A DNA stretch of 64,000 nucleotides from the NCBI GenBank assembly GCA_047967505.1, contig CM106538.1; one strand, 5' to 3'. The notes under the pieces were generated by a model. It had not been told where the DNA came from. It searched no databases and was given only the letters and a program-made list of their open reading frames with translations. Position numbers and translations under genes: made by a program. Position 1 is the first letter of the stretch, and each line of letters opens with the position of its first letter. Shown piece by piece: positions 12,176-23,106 of this stretch. This DNA is from Dipteris shenzhenensis. Taxonomy: Eukaryota; Polypodiophyta; Polypodiopsida; Gleicheniales.

Positions 12176-12290
12176 ATATACATATATGCATCAACATATA
12201 CATACATATATATATATATATATGTATGTATGTATGTATGTAATGTATGTATGTACATGCATATATATACATACATACATACATACAAAT
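12176..12290. repeat. TA/TATG microsatellite
   Basis: Alternating ATATACAT, (TA)n, (TATG)n and (CATA)n runs. The two halves are inverted relative to one another, so the block can fold back on itself. Confidence 0.9.
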
Positions 12291-12295
12291 ATAAA

Positions 12296-12845
12296 AAGTA
12301 AGACCCCATTGGTTTCCCATGTCATGCATTTTGTTGTCTCATGAGCATAAGAACAAGCACTTGTGTTCTTTACCTTTCTTTGCAATGGGGGTCTTGATTT
12401 TGGGGGGGTATGCCAAAAATTGATCAACAACATTATTTGATGAATATAGTTTTAGTTGATGGAGAAATGGACATGAAAACCATCTAAATTGGATCTTGCT
12501 GTTTGATTTGATATATGACAAGACCCCATTTGGATATGCAAGTCCAAAGATACGGGGTACTACTTTTAGGGCCTGAATGCCTAAAATAGGCAGCGTGTTA
12601 ATGCGCTATCTATTTCATGCATTTAGGCCTCAAAAGTAGGACCCCATTGTAACGCGTTGCCTATTTTAGGCATTCAGGCCCTAAAAGTTGGACCCTATAT
12701 TTTTGGACTTACAAATCCAAATGGGATCATGTCATATATCAAATCGAATGACAAGAGCCAATTTATATGGTTTTCATATCCATTATCTCCATATATCAAA
12801 ATTGTATGCATTAATATATACATATATGCATCAACATATACATAT

Positions 12846-12904
<59 letters not shown>

Positions 12905-12934
12905 CATACATACATACATACATACATACATACA

Positions 12935-12970
<36 letters not shown>

Positions 12971-12977
12971 TATACAC

Positions 12978-13009
<32 letters not shown>

Positions 13010-13215
13010 GTGCATACATATATACATACATACATACAAACAAACATCAAAAGTAAGACCCCATTGGTTGCCTATGTCATGCATTTTGTTGTCTCATGAG
13101 CATAAGAACAAGCACTTATGTTCGTTACCTTTCTTTGCAATGGGGGTCTTGATTTTGGTGGGGTATGCCAAAAATTGATCAACAACATTATTTGATGCAT
13201 ATAGTTTTAGTAGTT
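12296..13215. repeat. Nested-palindrome repeat, copy 1, with flanking direct module
   Basis: A ~160-bp module (words AGCATAAGAACAAGCACTT and GGGGGTCTTGATTTTG) at ~12297-12445 is repeated directly at ~13052-13215 (offset 755 bp). Between them is an inverted repeat. The left arm ~12446-12650 contains TGGAGAAATGGACATGAAAA, CCAAAGATACGGGG and AGGCCTCAAAAGTAGG. The right arm ~12651-12790 is its complement. Compared with the other copies, the left half of the second inner palindrome (about 40-50 bp) is missing at ~12650. No coding potential. Confidence 0.85.
12839..13045. repeat. CA / TA / CATA compound microsatellite
   Basis: (CA)n at ~12849-12891, (TA)n, (CATA)n at ~12903-12961, then mixed TA and TATG. 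The overlapping reading frames of His/Thr/Tyr/Ile or Cys/Val/Met repeats are artefacts of the simple sequence. Confidence 0.95.
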
Positions 13216-13220
13216 TTAGT

Positions 13221-13310
13221 ACACATACATACATACATACATATGTGTGTGTGTGTACATACATACATGGATGCATGCATGCATGCATGCATGCATACAT
13301 ACATACATAT
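13221..13310. repeat. CATA/TGTG/GCAT microsatellite
   Basis: (CATA)n, a (TG)n run, then (TGCA)n and (CATA)n, partly self-complementary. Confidence 0.9.
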
Positions 13311-13436
13311 TGATGCATATAGTTTTACTAGATGGGGAAAATAGGCCCCACTTTGATTTTTAAGAGACACAACTAGACAAATAGAGCAAGTCTAAGGGGT
13401 CGCTAGGGACACCCACTGGCAAATGGAGATGCCCGG

Positions 13437-13925
13437 TATGCAATTTTAGCACCAATTTTGGGATGTAAGGTACATAGTCATGTCCAAAAAAAATTGTCAA
13501 TTCTTGCATTAAATGTAGGGTGGTGAATATATCCTATTCTGTCATGGGGTCGGAGAAGACGGAGGCAAAAAATTGAACCTCCAAAAAGACTTCTTTTACC
13601 GGTCTATGGGGACCGGCTTTTACTAGTGTTGAGAGTGGACAAGACAGCTACCATTGCTGTGATATGGGAATCTCCCAGTCTGCAATTTTAGCACCAATTT
13701 TGGGATGTAAACTGCATAGTCAGGTCCAAAAAAAGTTGTGTCAATTCTTGCATTAAATGTAGGGTGATGAATATATCTTATTTCATCATAGGGCCTACAG
13801 AAGACAGAGGAAATAAATTGAACCTCCAAAAAAACTTCTTTTACCGGTCTATGGGGCCCAGCTCTTACTAGCATTGAGAGTGGACAAGACAGCTACCGCT
13901 GGTGTGATATGGAAATCTCCAAGTC
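13437..13925. repeat. 242-bp tandem duplication
   Basis: 'CAATTTTAGCACCAATTTTGGGATGTAA' (first 20: CAATTTTAGCACCAATTTTG) at 13441 recurs at 13683. Similarity continues through AATTGAACCTCCAAAAA, TTACCGGTCTATGGGG and GAGAGTGGACAAGACAGCTACC at the same offset, with scattered substitutions. No convincing reading frame. Confidence 0.9.
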
Positions 13926-15904
13926 TCAAGTTTTGGGGTACATGAAATTAGATCATGCTAACAGTAACTCTAAGAGGTTCCAAAGGTAGGCAACATTCTT
14001 CATCATAGCTAGCTCAAATGCAAGGCAGTGAAAATGCCAGGAGAGTTGCTAGTTAGCATTGATTTTGGGAAGGGATATGATGATACTTTGTTGTGTTATG
14101 TAGGATATTAATTTCCATTAAATTTGGGACATGTTAGATATAACTTCATAAAATCCTAAGTCATGAAATTAATACATTACAAGTTCAAGCATAAATGATA
14201 GTCGTGGAGTTAATGCATTAAATATTCAAGCCTAAAGAAGAATTAATCAAGACCTAATGCACTGTACCAGAGACTTTGGCCTTACCCTCATTCTATAGAC
14301 TTGCCAATGTAAGGCCAAAATTTTCATTCTTAAGAATATGTGGAAAGACCTTACGTTTGGCCCACTTTTGGCAAAAAAATTTCATTCTAAAAAATAGGTG
14401 GAGTGAAAGTTTGTTTGATAAATACAAATCAATGTTCAAGTTTGGACATAAATAAAGGTATCCTTTTGAAGATATTGGAACACATGAGAGAAATAATATT
14501 AATGATACATGAATTTTTAGACATACTATTAAAGACAAATGAACATATAATGGATGAAATCCTATTGATGATACAATAGAACTGCCATTCAAAAGATTTG
14601 ATGGATTGAATGTAGCTTTAATACATTACCCTTTTACAAGGGTGTTTGAGTTTGAGGCTCTAGACATAAGAATGAATCTATGTTGAAGCCTAGTGGTTTG
14701 TTAAGGAGATGTGAAACTTATAGCAAAAGTACTTACAATGGAAGGGATCATATCAAGATCCTATTAAGGACATGTGAACATATAGTAGAATAATTCTACA
14801 TAAAATCAGTGGATCAAACTTAATGGATCAAAAGCAAAAAAGGATGATGGTGCAACCTAGGGGCTACTCTACGGCACTATGGCAGCAATCTTTGTAGTTA
14901 CTATCAAAGGTAGTGTAACTTTTTTGTCAAGGAAAGAGACGCGAACCACTCCACATGACCTAGATCTTATGACCTAGGTTGCACCGACTTGTTTCTTTCA
15001 TGGTTAAAAAGTGACCCTTAGGTGATGCTATAGCACTCCCTTTTTTGGTCCATTATTATAGCACAATTGGGCCTTTTGACCTAATAGTAGCTACCCATCA
15101 AATATTTGTTGTAGATGTTAGGGGTAATTACCAAGCTACTAGTGGTAGTTTTGTCACCACCATTAGTAATTTTATTAGAGTGTTCCTTAATGGTAGTTCT
15201 CCTACTACTACATACAATATTACCAATAGTAGTCCTAATCTCAATGATAGTACACAGAATATTATTACGATCGTCCAAATTTAATCATCATTATATCTAT
15301 GAATGCATATATATAGGTCTATCTATATCTATACCTATTTATTCCTCATCCAATACGTTTGCATTTATTTTTGGTGCTTTGATTATTTTGCAACTAAAGA
15401 TTATGTGATTTCATTATTGTTTGCATTCTTGTCAAACATGAGGAGCTGGAGTGCATAAGAGTTGGGAGGCACATTATAATTTCTGTGCAGATTTGAGCCA
15501 TTGAATAGCCTATTGATTCTGATTGTTTTCTTTCTTATTAAATCCTTAATTTGGTTATTTCACACCGAACATCGCCATATCAATTCATTATTTTTTTCTT
15601 CTAGCAATGTCCTATCACAATATAGTCTAGGATTGATCATACAAGATAAATGGGTGCTCACATTTAATATATTTTTGAGAGTTAGAGGATAGTGGCTGTA
15701 GACTACAAAATCATCACTTTGAATAAATTTGGCAAGATTCTTCTAATAGAAGGAATAATTTCTATTGCACTAACGATGAAAGAAAATAATCAAAAGGCTG
15801 ATACAAGGCTCACAATCACACTAATGCTACTAGGCTTAATAGTCGTAGGCTAGTAGTAGTACTAGTGTATATACTAAGTAGTGTGCGTGCCTCTCCTCAT
15901 TAAA
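13926..15904. other. AT-rich intergenic DNA, no recognisable gene
   Basis: Short frames (for example 99 aa on the - strand at 14293-14592 and 97 aa on the + strand at 15115-15408) lack any family signature. Sequence near 14640-15000 looks like old degenerate repeat DNA, but I cannot name it. Confidence 0.5.
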
Positions 15905-16065
15905 ATTCATAGTCTTCAAAAATATATAATACATAAGTCAAAATATTCTAATTAGTTTTATCATCCTAATGTTGAAACTGACTTAAATTCATAGTCTTCA
16001 AAAAGGTATAATACATAAGTCAAAATATTCCAATTAGTTTTATTGTCCTCATGTTGAAACTGACT
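15905..16065. repeat. ~80-bp tandem duplication
   Basis: Two copies of AAATTCATAGTCTTCAAAAA...ATGTTGAAACTGACTT start at ~15903 and ~15984, with only a few substitutions. Confidence 0.85.
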
Positions 16066-16120
16066 TTCTCTTCCTTTGTCTCCTATGAGCTTCAAACCTT
16101 TAATCCATTAATCTCTCAAA

Positions 16121-16505
16121 TAGTAAGAATGGTCTTATATTAAGAGGCGATGATATCTAAAGTGATCTACAAATACTAAGAATGGTCTTATATTAAGAGG
16201 TGATGATATCTCAAGTGTTATACAAATCATAAGAATGGTTTTGTATTAAAAGGTGATGATATCTCAAGTGTTCTACAAATAGTAAGAATGGTTCAAGTGT
16301 TCTACAAAAGTATTAGGTACCTCTTAGTGTCTGAAGGGAAGGAGTGATGATACCTCAAGTGTTCTACAAATAGTAAGAATGGTCTTGTATTAAGAGGTGA
16401 TGATATCTCAAGTGTTCTACAAATAGTAATAATGGTTTTGTATTAGGAGGTGATGATATCTCAAGTGTTCTATAAAACTATTAGATACCTCTTAGTGGTT
16501 GAAGG
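16121..16505. repeat. 53-bp minisatellite
   Basis: Units starting AGTAAGAATGGTCTT and containing GGTGATGATATCTCAAGTGT recur at ~16123, 16175, 16228, 16281, 16370 and 16423. A composite segment (TATTAGGTACCTCTTAGTG...GAAGGGAAGG) interrupts at ~16310-16345 and recurs at ~16478-16510, so the array has a second-order duplication of ~165 bp. Confidence 0.85.
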
Positions 16506-16510
16506 GAAGG

Positions 16511-17156
16511 GGTTGGAAGTACAGGCAAAATCTCTAGGAACTACAGGATGGTTGCAAGAACAATTTTGAATGTCATAAATGACACAGGTTTTTCAACATA
16601 CAGGTGAACTATTTTTAAACATTCACTTCTTTCATGGTTGATAACACTTTTAATAAGAAGAACCATTTTGAATGTCATAAGTGTTGATGCAATCCCATGC
16701 TATGAAGTCTACAGACAGTTTTTTGGCTCCAATTGGAAGTTAAGGTAGACTATAATTCGCAATATTGGTATAGTTACACATAGTAACATAAGTTTTATTT
16801 TCGAGAATCTTCCCAAATAGTGGTTTCCACAAAGCTATGTTGAGTACCTCGATAAGGAAATTGTGGAAAAGCTCGCTTGCTCTATCGACTACCTCTTTAG
16901 GGATACTACTACTATGCTAAAGTAGAGGAAGATACGTATACACTGCTTGATTGTAAACCGATGGTTTTGGTGTACTTACATCTAGTTAGAGCAATGAAGT
17001 TTCCCATGGGCCTAGTTGAAGGCGCCTCAAACCTGGCTTTCATGTGAAATATACAAAGCGTTCTACAGTAGCATGCCCTTTGTATGTAACCTTTGTCACA
17101 CATATAATACTTGTAATTTGACATATTGGATGTTTACTTAATACAAACTTGGGCAC
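16511..17156. other. Intergenic DNA, nothing recognised
   Basis: No reading frame with family features. The - strand frame at 16912-17124 (70 aa) has no recognisable domain. Confidence 0.5.
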
Positions 17157-17660
17157 TTGATATATGACATGATCCCATTTGGATTTGTAAGTCCAAAGAT
17201 ATGGGGTCCTACTTTTAGGGCCTGAATGCCTAAAATAGGCAACGCGTTAACGTGCTACCTATTTCATGCATTTAGGCCTCAAAAGTAGAACCCCATTGGC
17301 AACACAATGGGGTCCTAGTTTTGAGGCCTAAATGCATGAAATAGACAGTGTGTTAATGCGCTGCCTATTTTAGGCATTCAGGCCCTAAAAGTAGTACCCC
17401 GTATCTTTGGACTTGCATATCCAAATGGGGTCATGTCATACACCAAATCGGATGGCAAGATCCAATTTAGATGGTTTTCATGTCCATTTTCTCCATCAAC
17501 TAAAACTATATTCATCAAATAATGTTGTTGATCAATTTTTGGCATACCCCCCCAAAATCAAGACCCCCATTACAAAGAAAGGTAAAGAATACAAGTGCTT
17601 GTTCTTATGCTCATGAGACAATAAAATGCATGACATGGGAAACCAATGGGATCTTACTTT
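17157..17660. repeat. Nested-palindrome repeat, copy 2 (left arm truncated)
   Basis: Two inner palindromes (17196-17290 and about 17310-17405), each centred on a TTAA core, are followed by the outer right arm and the inverted ~160-bp module (AAGTGCTTGTTCTTATGCTC at ~17593). The outer left arm starts abruptly at ~17157 (TTGATATATGACATG), so about 95 bp expected from copy 3 is missing. Confidence 0.85.
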
Positions 17661-17674
17661 TGATGTTTGTATTT

Positions 17675-17780
17675 ATATATGTATGTATATATATACATGT
17701 ACATACATACATACATACATACGTACAGACATATATATATGTATATATGTATATGTTGATGCATATATGTATATATTGAT
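17675..17780. repeat. TATG/CATA microsatellite
   Basis: Alternating TATG, TACA and TATA words, joining copies 2 and 3 of the nested-palindrome repeat. Confidence 0.85.
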
Positions 17781-17796
17781 GCATAAAATTTTGATA

Positions 17797-18350
17797 TATG
17801 GAGAAAATGGACATGAAAATCATCGAAGTTGGCTCTTGCCGTTTGATTTGATATATGACATGACCCCATTTGGATTCGTAAGTCCAAAGATACGGGGTCC
17901 TACTTTTAGGGCTTAAATGCCTGAAATAGGCAGCGTGTTAACACGCTGCCTATTTCAGGCATTTAGGCCTCAAAAGTAGGACCCCATTGTGTTTCCAATG
18001 GGGTCCTACTTTTGAGGCCTAAATGCATGAAATAGGCAGCGCATTAACGTGCTGCCTATTTTAGGCATTCATACCCTAAAAGTAGCACCCCGTATCTTTG
18101 GACTTGCATATCCGAATGGGGTCATGTCATATATCAAATCGAATGGCAAGATCCAATTTAGATGGTATTCATGTCCATTTTCTCCATCAACTAAAACTAT
18201 ATTCATCAAATAATGTTGTTTATCATATTTTGGCATACCCCCCCCCCCCCAAAAATCAAGACCCCCATTGCAAAGAAAGGTAAGGAACACAAGTGCTTGT
18301 TCTTATGCTCATGAGACAACAAAATGCATGAAATAGGCAACCAATGGGGT
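17797..18350. repeat. Nested-palindrome repeat, copy 3 (best preserved)
   Basis: The outer inverted repeat 17797-17989 / 17996-18189 has a short centre (TGTTTC). Each half contains its own perfect-register palindrome. The first is 17894-17985, centred at 17939/17940 on GTGTTAACAC, with 46-bp arms and 3 mismatched pairs by eye. The second is 18000-18091, centred at 18045/18046. The inverted module with poly-C (18238-18250) and AAGTGCTTGTTCTTATGCTC follows. The locus can form either one ~190-bp hairpin or two separate cruciforms. No protein-coding frame. Confidence 0.9.
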
Positions 18351-18359
18351 CCTAATTTT

Positions 18360-18419
18360 GCTGTATGTATGTAAGTATGTATATATGTATGTATATACAT
18401 ACATATATATCTATATGTG

Positions 18420-18456
<37 letters not shown>

Positions 18457-18540
18457 CTTATGTATGTATGTATGTATCTATATATATATATATATACATG
18501 CATACATACATATGTATATATTGATGCATATCTTGATGTA
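18360..18540. repeat. TATG / TG / TA microsatellite
   Basis: (TATG)n, (TA)n and (TG)n at ~18431-18455, then more TATG. Links copies 3 and 4 of the nested-palindrome repeat. Confidence 0.9.
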
Positions 18541-18550
18541 TATATTCATA

Positions 18551-19085
18551 CATACAGTTTTGATTGATGGAGAAAATAGGCATGAAAACCATCTAAATTG
18601 GCTCTTGCCGTTCGATTTTATATAGGACATGATCCCATTGGGATTTGTAAGTCCAAAGATACGGGGTCCTACTTTTAGGGCCTGAATTCCTGAAATAGGT
18701 AGCTTGTTAATGTGTTGCCTATTTCATGCATTTAGGCCTCAAAAGTAGAACCTCATTTGGTCCTACATGGGTTCCTACTTTTGAGGCCTAAATGTATGAA
18801 ATAGGCAGCGCATTGACACGCTGCCTATTTCAGGCATTCAAGCCCTAAAAGTAAGACCCCATATGTTTGGAATTACAAATCCAAATGGGGTCATGTCATA
18901 CATCAAATCGAATGGCAAGAGCCAATTTAGATGTTTTCATGCCTATTTTATCTATTTAATAAAACTATATGCATCAAATAATGTTGTTTATCAATTTTTG
19001 GCCTACACCCCCAAAATCAAGCCCCCCATTGGAAAGAAAGGTAAGGAACACAAGTGCTTGTTCTTATGCTCAGGAGACATTAAAA
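18551..19085. repeat. Nested-palindrome repeat, copy 4
   Basis: The outer arms are ~18551-18765 and ~18768-18968, with inner palindromes at ~18662-18757 and ~18768-18860, then the inverted module to ~19078. It ends where AAAAAAGAGGCCTTGTAGCCC begins. Confidence 0.85.
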
Positions 19086-20244
19086 AAGAGGCCTTGTAGC
19101 CCAAAAATGGTAGTGCATCAATGCGCTATCATTTGTGGGTTGCCAGGTCTCTTTTTTGTTGTCTCACGCGCATACATATGGAGGTTATTATACAATATAA
19201 CTAAGAAGTAGTATTGAAGTTGTTCTACAATTTGGATGCATTAAGAGCATTCATATAGCAAGGAAGAATATAATAATTGAATACATTTTTTTTTCAATAC
19301 ATATTGCTAGTGAGACTACCAAAAAGAGGCTCTACCCCTCATGATGTCTCTAGATACAGAATATGATATTGCTTGATGCTTGGATTGCAGCTGGAAACAT
19401 TGCGTGGGCAAAGCCACTATATGCCTCAAGTGTTGGAAATTGATGTATGGCTCAAGTGCTAGAATGTGCAAATCATGGCCAAAATCAAGACCCCTTAGAG
19501 ATTCCATGAGGGCTATCCTTTTACTACTACACACGTCACCGGTAGCCCACTCTCAGGTTGCGGGGCCTGTTTGGAGCCTCAAATGATCTCGGATGGTGGC
19601 TCTAGGCTGAACGGTACCCATCCCAAGTTCTATGCAGTTTCACGGCGTAAAAAATGGGAAGCCAATATACACACATTGGATGAAGATCAAACCATTAATT
19701 GGCCAATGATCAAACCAGACTCTGGTGTAGGATGGAATATCCAAGGCATAATGGTCTGAGCACTTCAGTAGCATGAGCAAATAATGTGCGACAACATTGA
19801 TTGCTTCCTTTGCCTAAGTGCTATATTCTGTAGAACATTGGAATTCATTCTGGAGGTCCCATGTTACCTCGATTCCGTTTTTGGATCGAATGTATGGATG
19901 ATCTTTTGCAAGCATAAAAGACATGATATGTATATGTAGCACATGATCATGTTTACATATTTTCAGTCATATATTCTACCTTGTGATATATCATTATCTT
20001 ACTGTGTGGATGTTCAATCTAAGTAGTGTTTGCTTTTTTTATCGCAAATTTTATGTATTGTTGTGTCTCTACCTCTCCACAATGACTCAAATGTGATAGT
20101 ATGAGGATGAAACAGAAGTTAATTGTGAGTTTCAGGCATGCCTTCATTGTTGGAATATGTTTAATTTGCTTATGATCACATCAATTGTTCTAATGATATT
20201 GACAGAAATAAGATGTTGGATGAGGTTCTCGCTCGCTTGTTGCA
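19086..20244. other. Intergenic DNA with weak coding-like stretches
   Basis: + strand frames 19380-19586 (68 aa) and 19571-19759 (62 aa, Trp/Lys/Pro-containing) are not low-complexity but match nothing I recognise. The 30 bp before 20245 look like a plant intron end (pyrimidine-rich, then TTGTTGCAG/G). It could contain remnants of a disrupted host gene. Confidence 0.3.
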
Positions 20245-20958
20245 GGATTGCCTAAATTCAAGGTTGCAGAAATGCATAAGGTATGTGAAGCTTGTCAATT
20301 TGGAAAACAGGCAAGGAAACCATTTCCTAGACATGTTCAAGAGAGTAAGAAGCCATTGGAATTAATCCACTCTGATGTGTGGACTACTAAAGCTGCATCT
20401 ATTGGAGGCTGTCATTATTTTGTCACTTTTATTGATGACTATAGCAGAAAAGTTTGGGTGTATGTTATGAAAAAGAAAAGTGAAGTGTTTAGGCATTTCA
20501 AAGCTTTCAAAGCTATGGTTGAAAAAGAAACAGGCCTGCAAATAAAATGCCTAAGGTCAGATGGAGGGGGAGAGTACCTCTCAAATGAGTTTGCAAGGTT
20601 CCTACAGGAGCATGGCATAAAGCAACAATATTCATGCAGTCATACCCCACAGCAAAATGGATTTGCAGAAAGGAAAAACAGGCATATTGGAGAGGTATCT
20701 CGGGCCATGCTAAATGAAAAAGACCTACCAGATTATTATTGGGCTGAAGTAGTTGCTACAACAGTTTACATAATGAATAGGACTCCCACTGCAACAATAC
20801 ATGGCATGACGCCAGAGGAGATGTATACTGGTAGGAAACCGGATATTTCTCATTTGAAAATTTTTGGTTGCATTGCCTATGTTCATGTGCCAGATGAGTT
20901 GAGATCCAAGTTGGATCCAAAAGCTGAGAAGTGCATCTTTATTGGTTATTCTCTATAG
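20245..20958 (+). pseudogene. Copia-1 integrase fragment
   Basis: The family inserts element cDNA into chromosomal DNA. Counting from the codon at 20248, Cys13 and Cys16 are the last two ligands of the HHCC zinc site; the two His are lost with the truncated 5' end. The catalytic triad is visible as D43 (HSDVW), D105 (SDGGGEY) and E141 (NGFAERKN), with the expected 35-residue spacing between the second Asp and Glu. The C-terminal 'FGC.AYVHVP' and 'KCIFIGYS' signatures are present. It ends at a TAG at 20956-20958, immediately before QKGYRCYNP, which normally continues the protein. The first codon used (TTG) is not a real start. Confidence 0.92.
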
Positions 20959-22254
20959 CAGAAAGGGTATAGATGCTATAACCCTTCTACTCGTTGGGTT
21001 ACAGTGAGCAGAGATGTAGTTTTTGATGAGATGAGTAGCTGGTATAAACGAGTAAATGTGATTGATGATGTAGATGCACAAAATGGTAATGCTGCACAGA
21101 ATTCACAGTAGCAATCACAAAATATTAGTGGACCTACAGTGTCCTCTAGCAGTGGTTCACATACTTCGCCATGGATAGGTAGATTGAGATCAGGAGAATC
21201 TCCTCAAAGCAATGCAAATAGTGGTATGCAAGTATCACGAAAAGGAAAAGAGAAGGTAGATCAGCCCATGCTTGATGTGAATGCAGGTCACTCTTATGTG
21301 GATGGTGAATCCAATGGCTCAGAACAGAGCATTGATGATGAGTTGGGTATTCCTTCTATTGTTACACCTAGAGTAAGGAAGACCAGGGATGTTTTGAGAG
21401 CACTTGGAAGTGAGCCTATTTTGCGCAGGTCTACCAGAGCTAGGTATCCTGTGGATAGGCTGAAATATGATGGATTTATAGCCATTCACTATGCCTATAT
21501 GGTCAAAGTGATACAGGAACCAGAACCCACTTCTTTTGAGCAAGCCATGGGAAAAGAAAAATGGGAGAAAGCCATGGATGAAGAAATGGATGCCTTGGAA
21601 GCAAATGCTACATGGGAATTGGTGCCTTTGCCTAAAGACAAGAATGCAATTAGCTGTAAGTGGGTTTATAAGGTAAAGCACAATGCAGATGGTTCTGTGA
21701 ACAGATACAAGGCAAGATTAGTTATCAAGGGGTATGCACAAACATATGGGATTGATTATGAAGAAACATTCAGTCCGGTTGCAAGGATGGCAACCGTAAG
21801 AGCAGTCATTGCTATGGCTACATCAAAGGGATGGTCTTTACATCAGATGGATGTAAAGAATGCCTTCTTGCATGGTGATTTGCAAGAAGAGGTCTTTATG
21901 GAGCAGCCACTAGGTTATGTTCATGCTGTTCATCCTGGGTTTGTTTGCAGGTTGAAGAAATCCTTGTATGGCTTGAAGCAAGCACCTAGAGCATGGTCTG
22001 ACAAGATAGGACAGTATCTTGTCACTATTGGCTTTCAGATTTCCAAGGCAGATTTCTCACTTTATGTGAGAAAAATAGAGAAAGGTATTCTGCTGCTTGT
22101 CATTTATGTTGATGATTTGACCATCACAGGTGATAGTGATGAAGATATCCTTCATGTGAAAATGCTATTGAAGCAAAAGTTTCAGATGAAGGATTTGGGA
22201 GAGCTGCGTTATTTCTTGGGCATTGAGGTGATTAGATCACCAAGTGGGATATAG
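20959..22254 (+). pseudogene. Copia-1 linker and reverse transcriptase
   Basis: The family copies element RNA into DNA. After a Ser/Asn-rich linker containing a TAG at 21109-21111 (NSQ*QSQ), the copia RT begins near 21520 (FEQAM..EKW..AM..EMDALE). Landmarks are WELVPLPKDK, CKWVYKVK, YKARLVIKGYAQ, DYEETFSPVAR, QMDVKNAFLHGDL, KKSLYGLKQAPRAW and the catalytic YVDD at 22105-22116. It terminates at TAG 22252-22254, right after SPSGI and in frame with the continuing LLQRQYGL, so this stop is internal to the domain. A Trp codon (TGG) at that place is plausible. Confidence 0.92.
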
Positions 22255-23106
22255 CTCTTGCAGAGGCAGTATGGATTGGACATGCTGTCCAAATATGGGA
22301 TGACAGGCTGTAAGCCTATTTCAATTCCTTTGGAGCAGAATGTGAAGCTAAGCACAGATGCAGGTGAGCTTCTGCAAGACCCTACTATGTACAGACGCAT
22401 AGTAGGAAGTTTGATTTATATGACTATTACCAGGCCAGATTTGAGCTATGCTGTTGGATCGGTAAGTCAATTTATGCAGGCTCCAAGGAAACCACATTTG
22501 GATGCAGCTAGACGCATACTCAGGTATGTGAAGTCCACATTGCAGTATGGACTATTTTATGAGGCTGGGGTTCATATACAAATGCATGGATACACTGATG
22601 CTGATTGGGCTGGTAGTATTTCTGATAGACGATCTACCAATGGATATATGTTCTCTTTTGGGAGTGCTGCAGTCACTTGGAGCAGCAAGAAATAGCCTAC
22701 AATTGCCTTGTCGAGCACAGAGGCTAAGTACAAGGGTGCAGCAATGGCTGCATGTGAGGTAGCTTGGTTGCATAAGCTACTTTATGATATGCATCAGTCT
22801 ACAGATGGGCCAGTTGTCATTTATTGTGATAACATGAGCAGTATACACTTGGCAAATAACCCAATCTATCATGCTAGAACAAAGCACATTGAGGTGCATT
22901 ATCACTATGTGCGGGAGAAGATTTTACTAGGCCTTATTAATCTAGTTTATGTCAGCACAGAGGATCAGGTAGCTGACATATTCATGAAGGCATTGGGCGC
23001 AGAGAAGCTGCGTGAGTTCAGAGACCTGCTTGGTGTGCAGGAATTGGGATTGAGCTCGAGGGGGAGTGTTGAGATATCAAGCTCCACTCGTGATATGCCA
23101 GGGTGA
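22255..23106 (+). pseudogene. Copia-1 RT C-terminus and RNase H
   Basis: In the same phase as the RT, it continues through YRRIVGSLIYMTITRPDLSY and GYTDADWAGSISDRRSTNGY (RNase H Asp). A TAG at 22693-22695 falls between WSSKK and PTIALSSTEAEY, where copia proteins usually have Gln. RNase H motifs follow (YCDNMSSIHLANNP, HARTKHIEVHYHYVREK, DQVADIFMKAL). The frame runs through the polypurine tract and 40 bp into the 3' LTR before stopping at 23104-23106, as is common for short-tailed copia elements. Confidence 0.9.
23058..23066 (+). other. Polypurine tract of Copia-1
   Basis: GAGGGGGAG lies directly before TGTTGAGATATC, the LTR start. This is the plus-strand priming site of LTR retrotransposons. 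Confidence 0.85.

Noticed and set aside
12657-13084. 173-aa and 122-129-aa His/Thr/Tyr or Cys/Val/Met repeat frames
   Set aside because: Produced by the CA/TATG microsatellite; adjacent text is the palindromic repeat.
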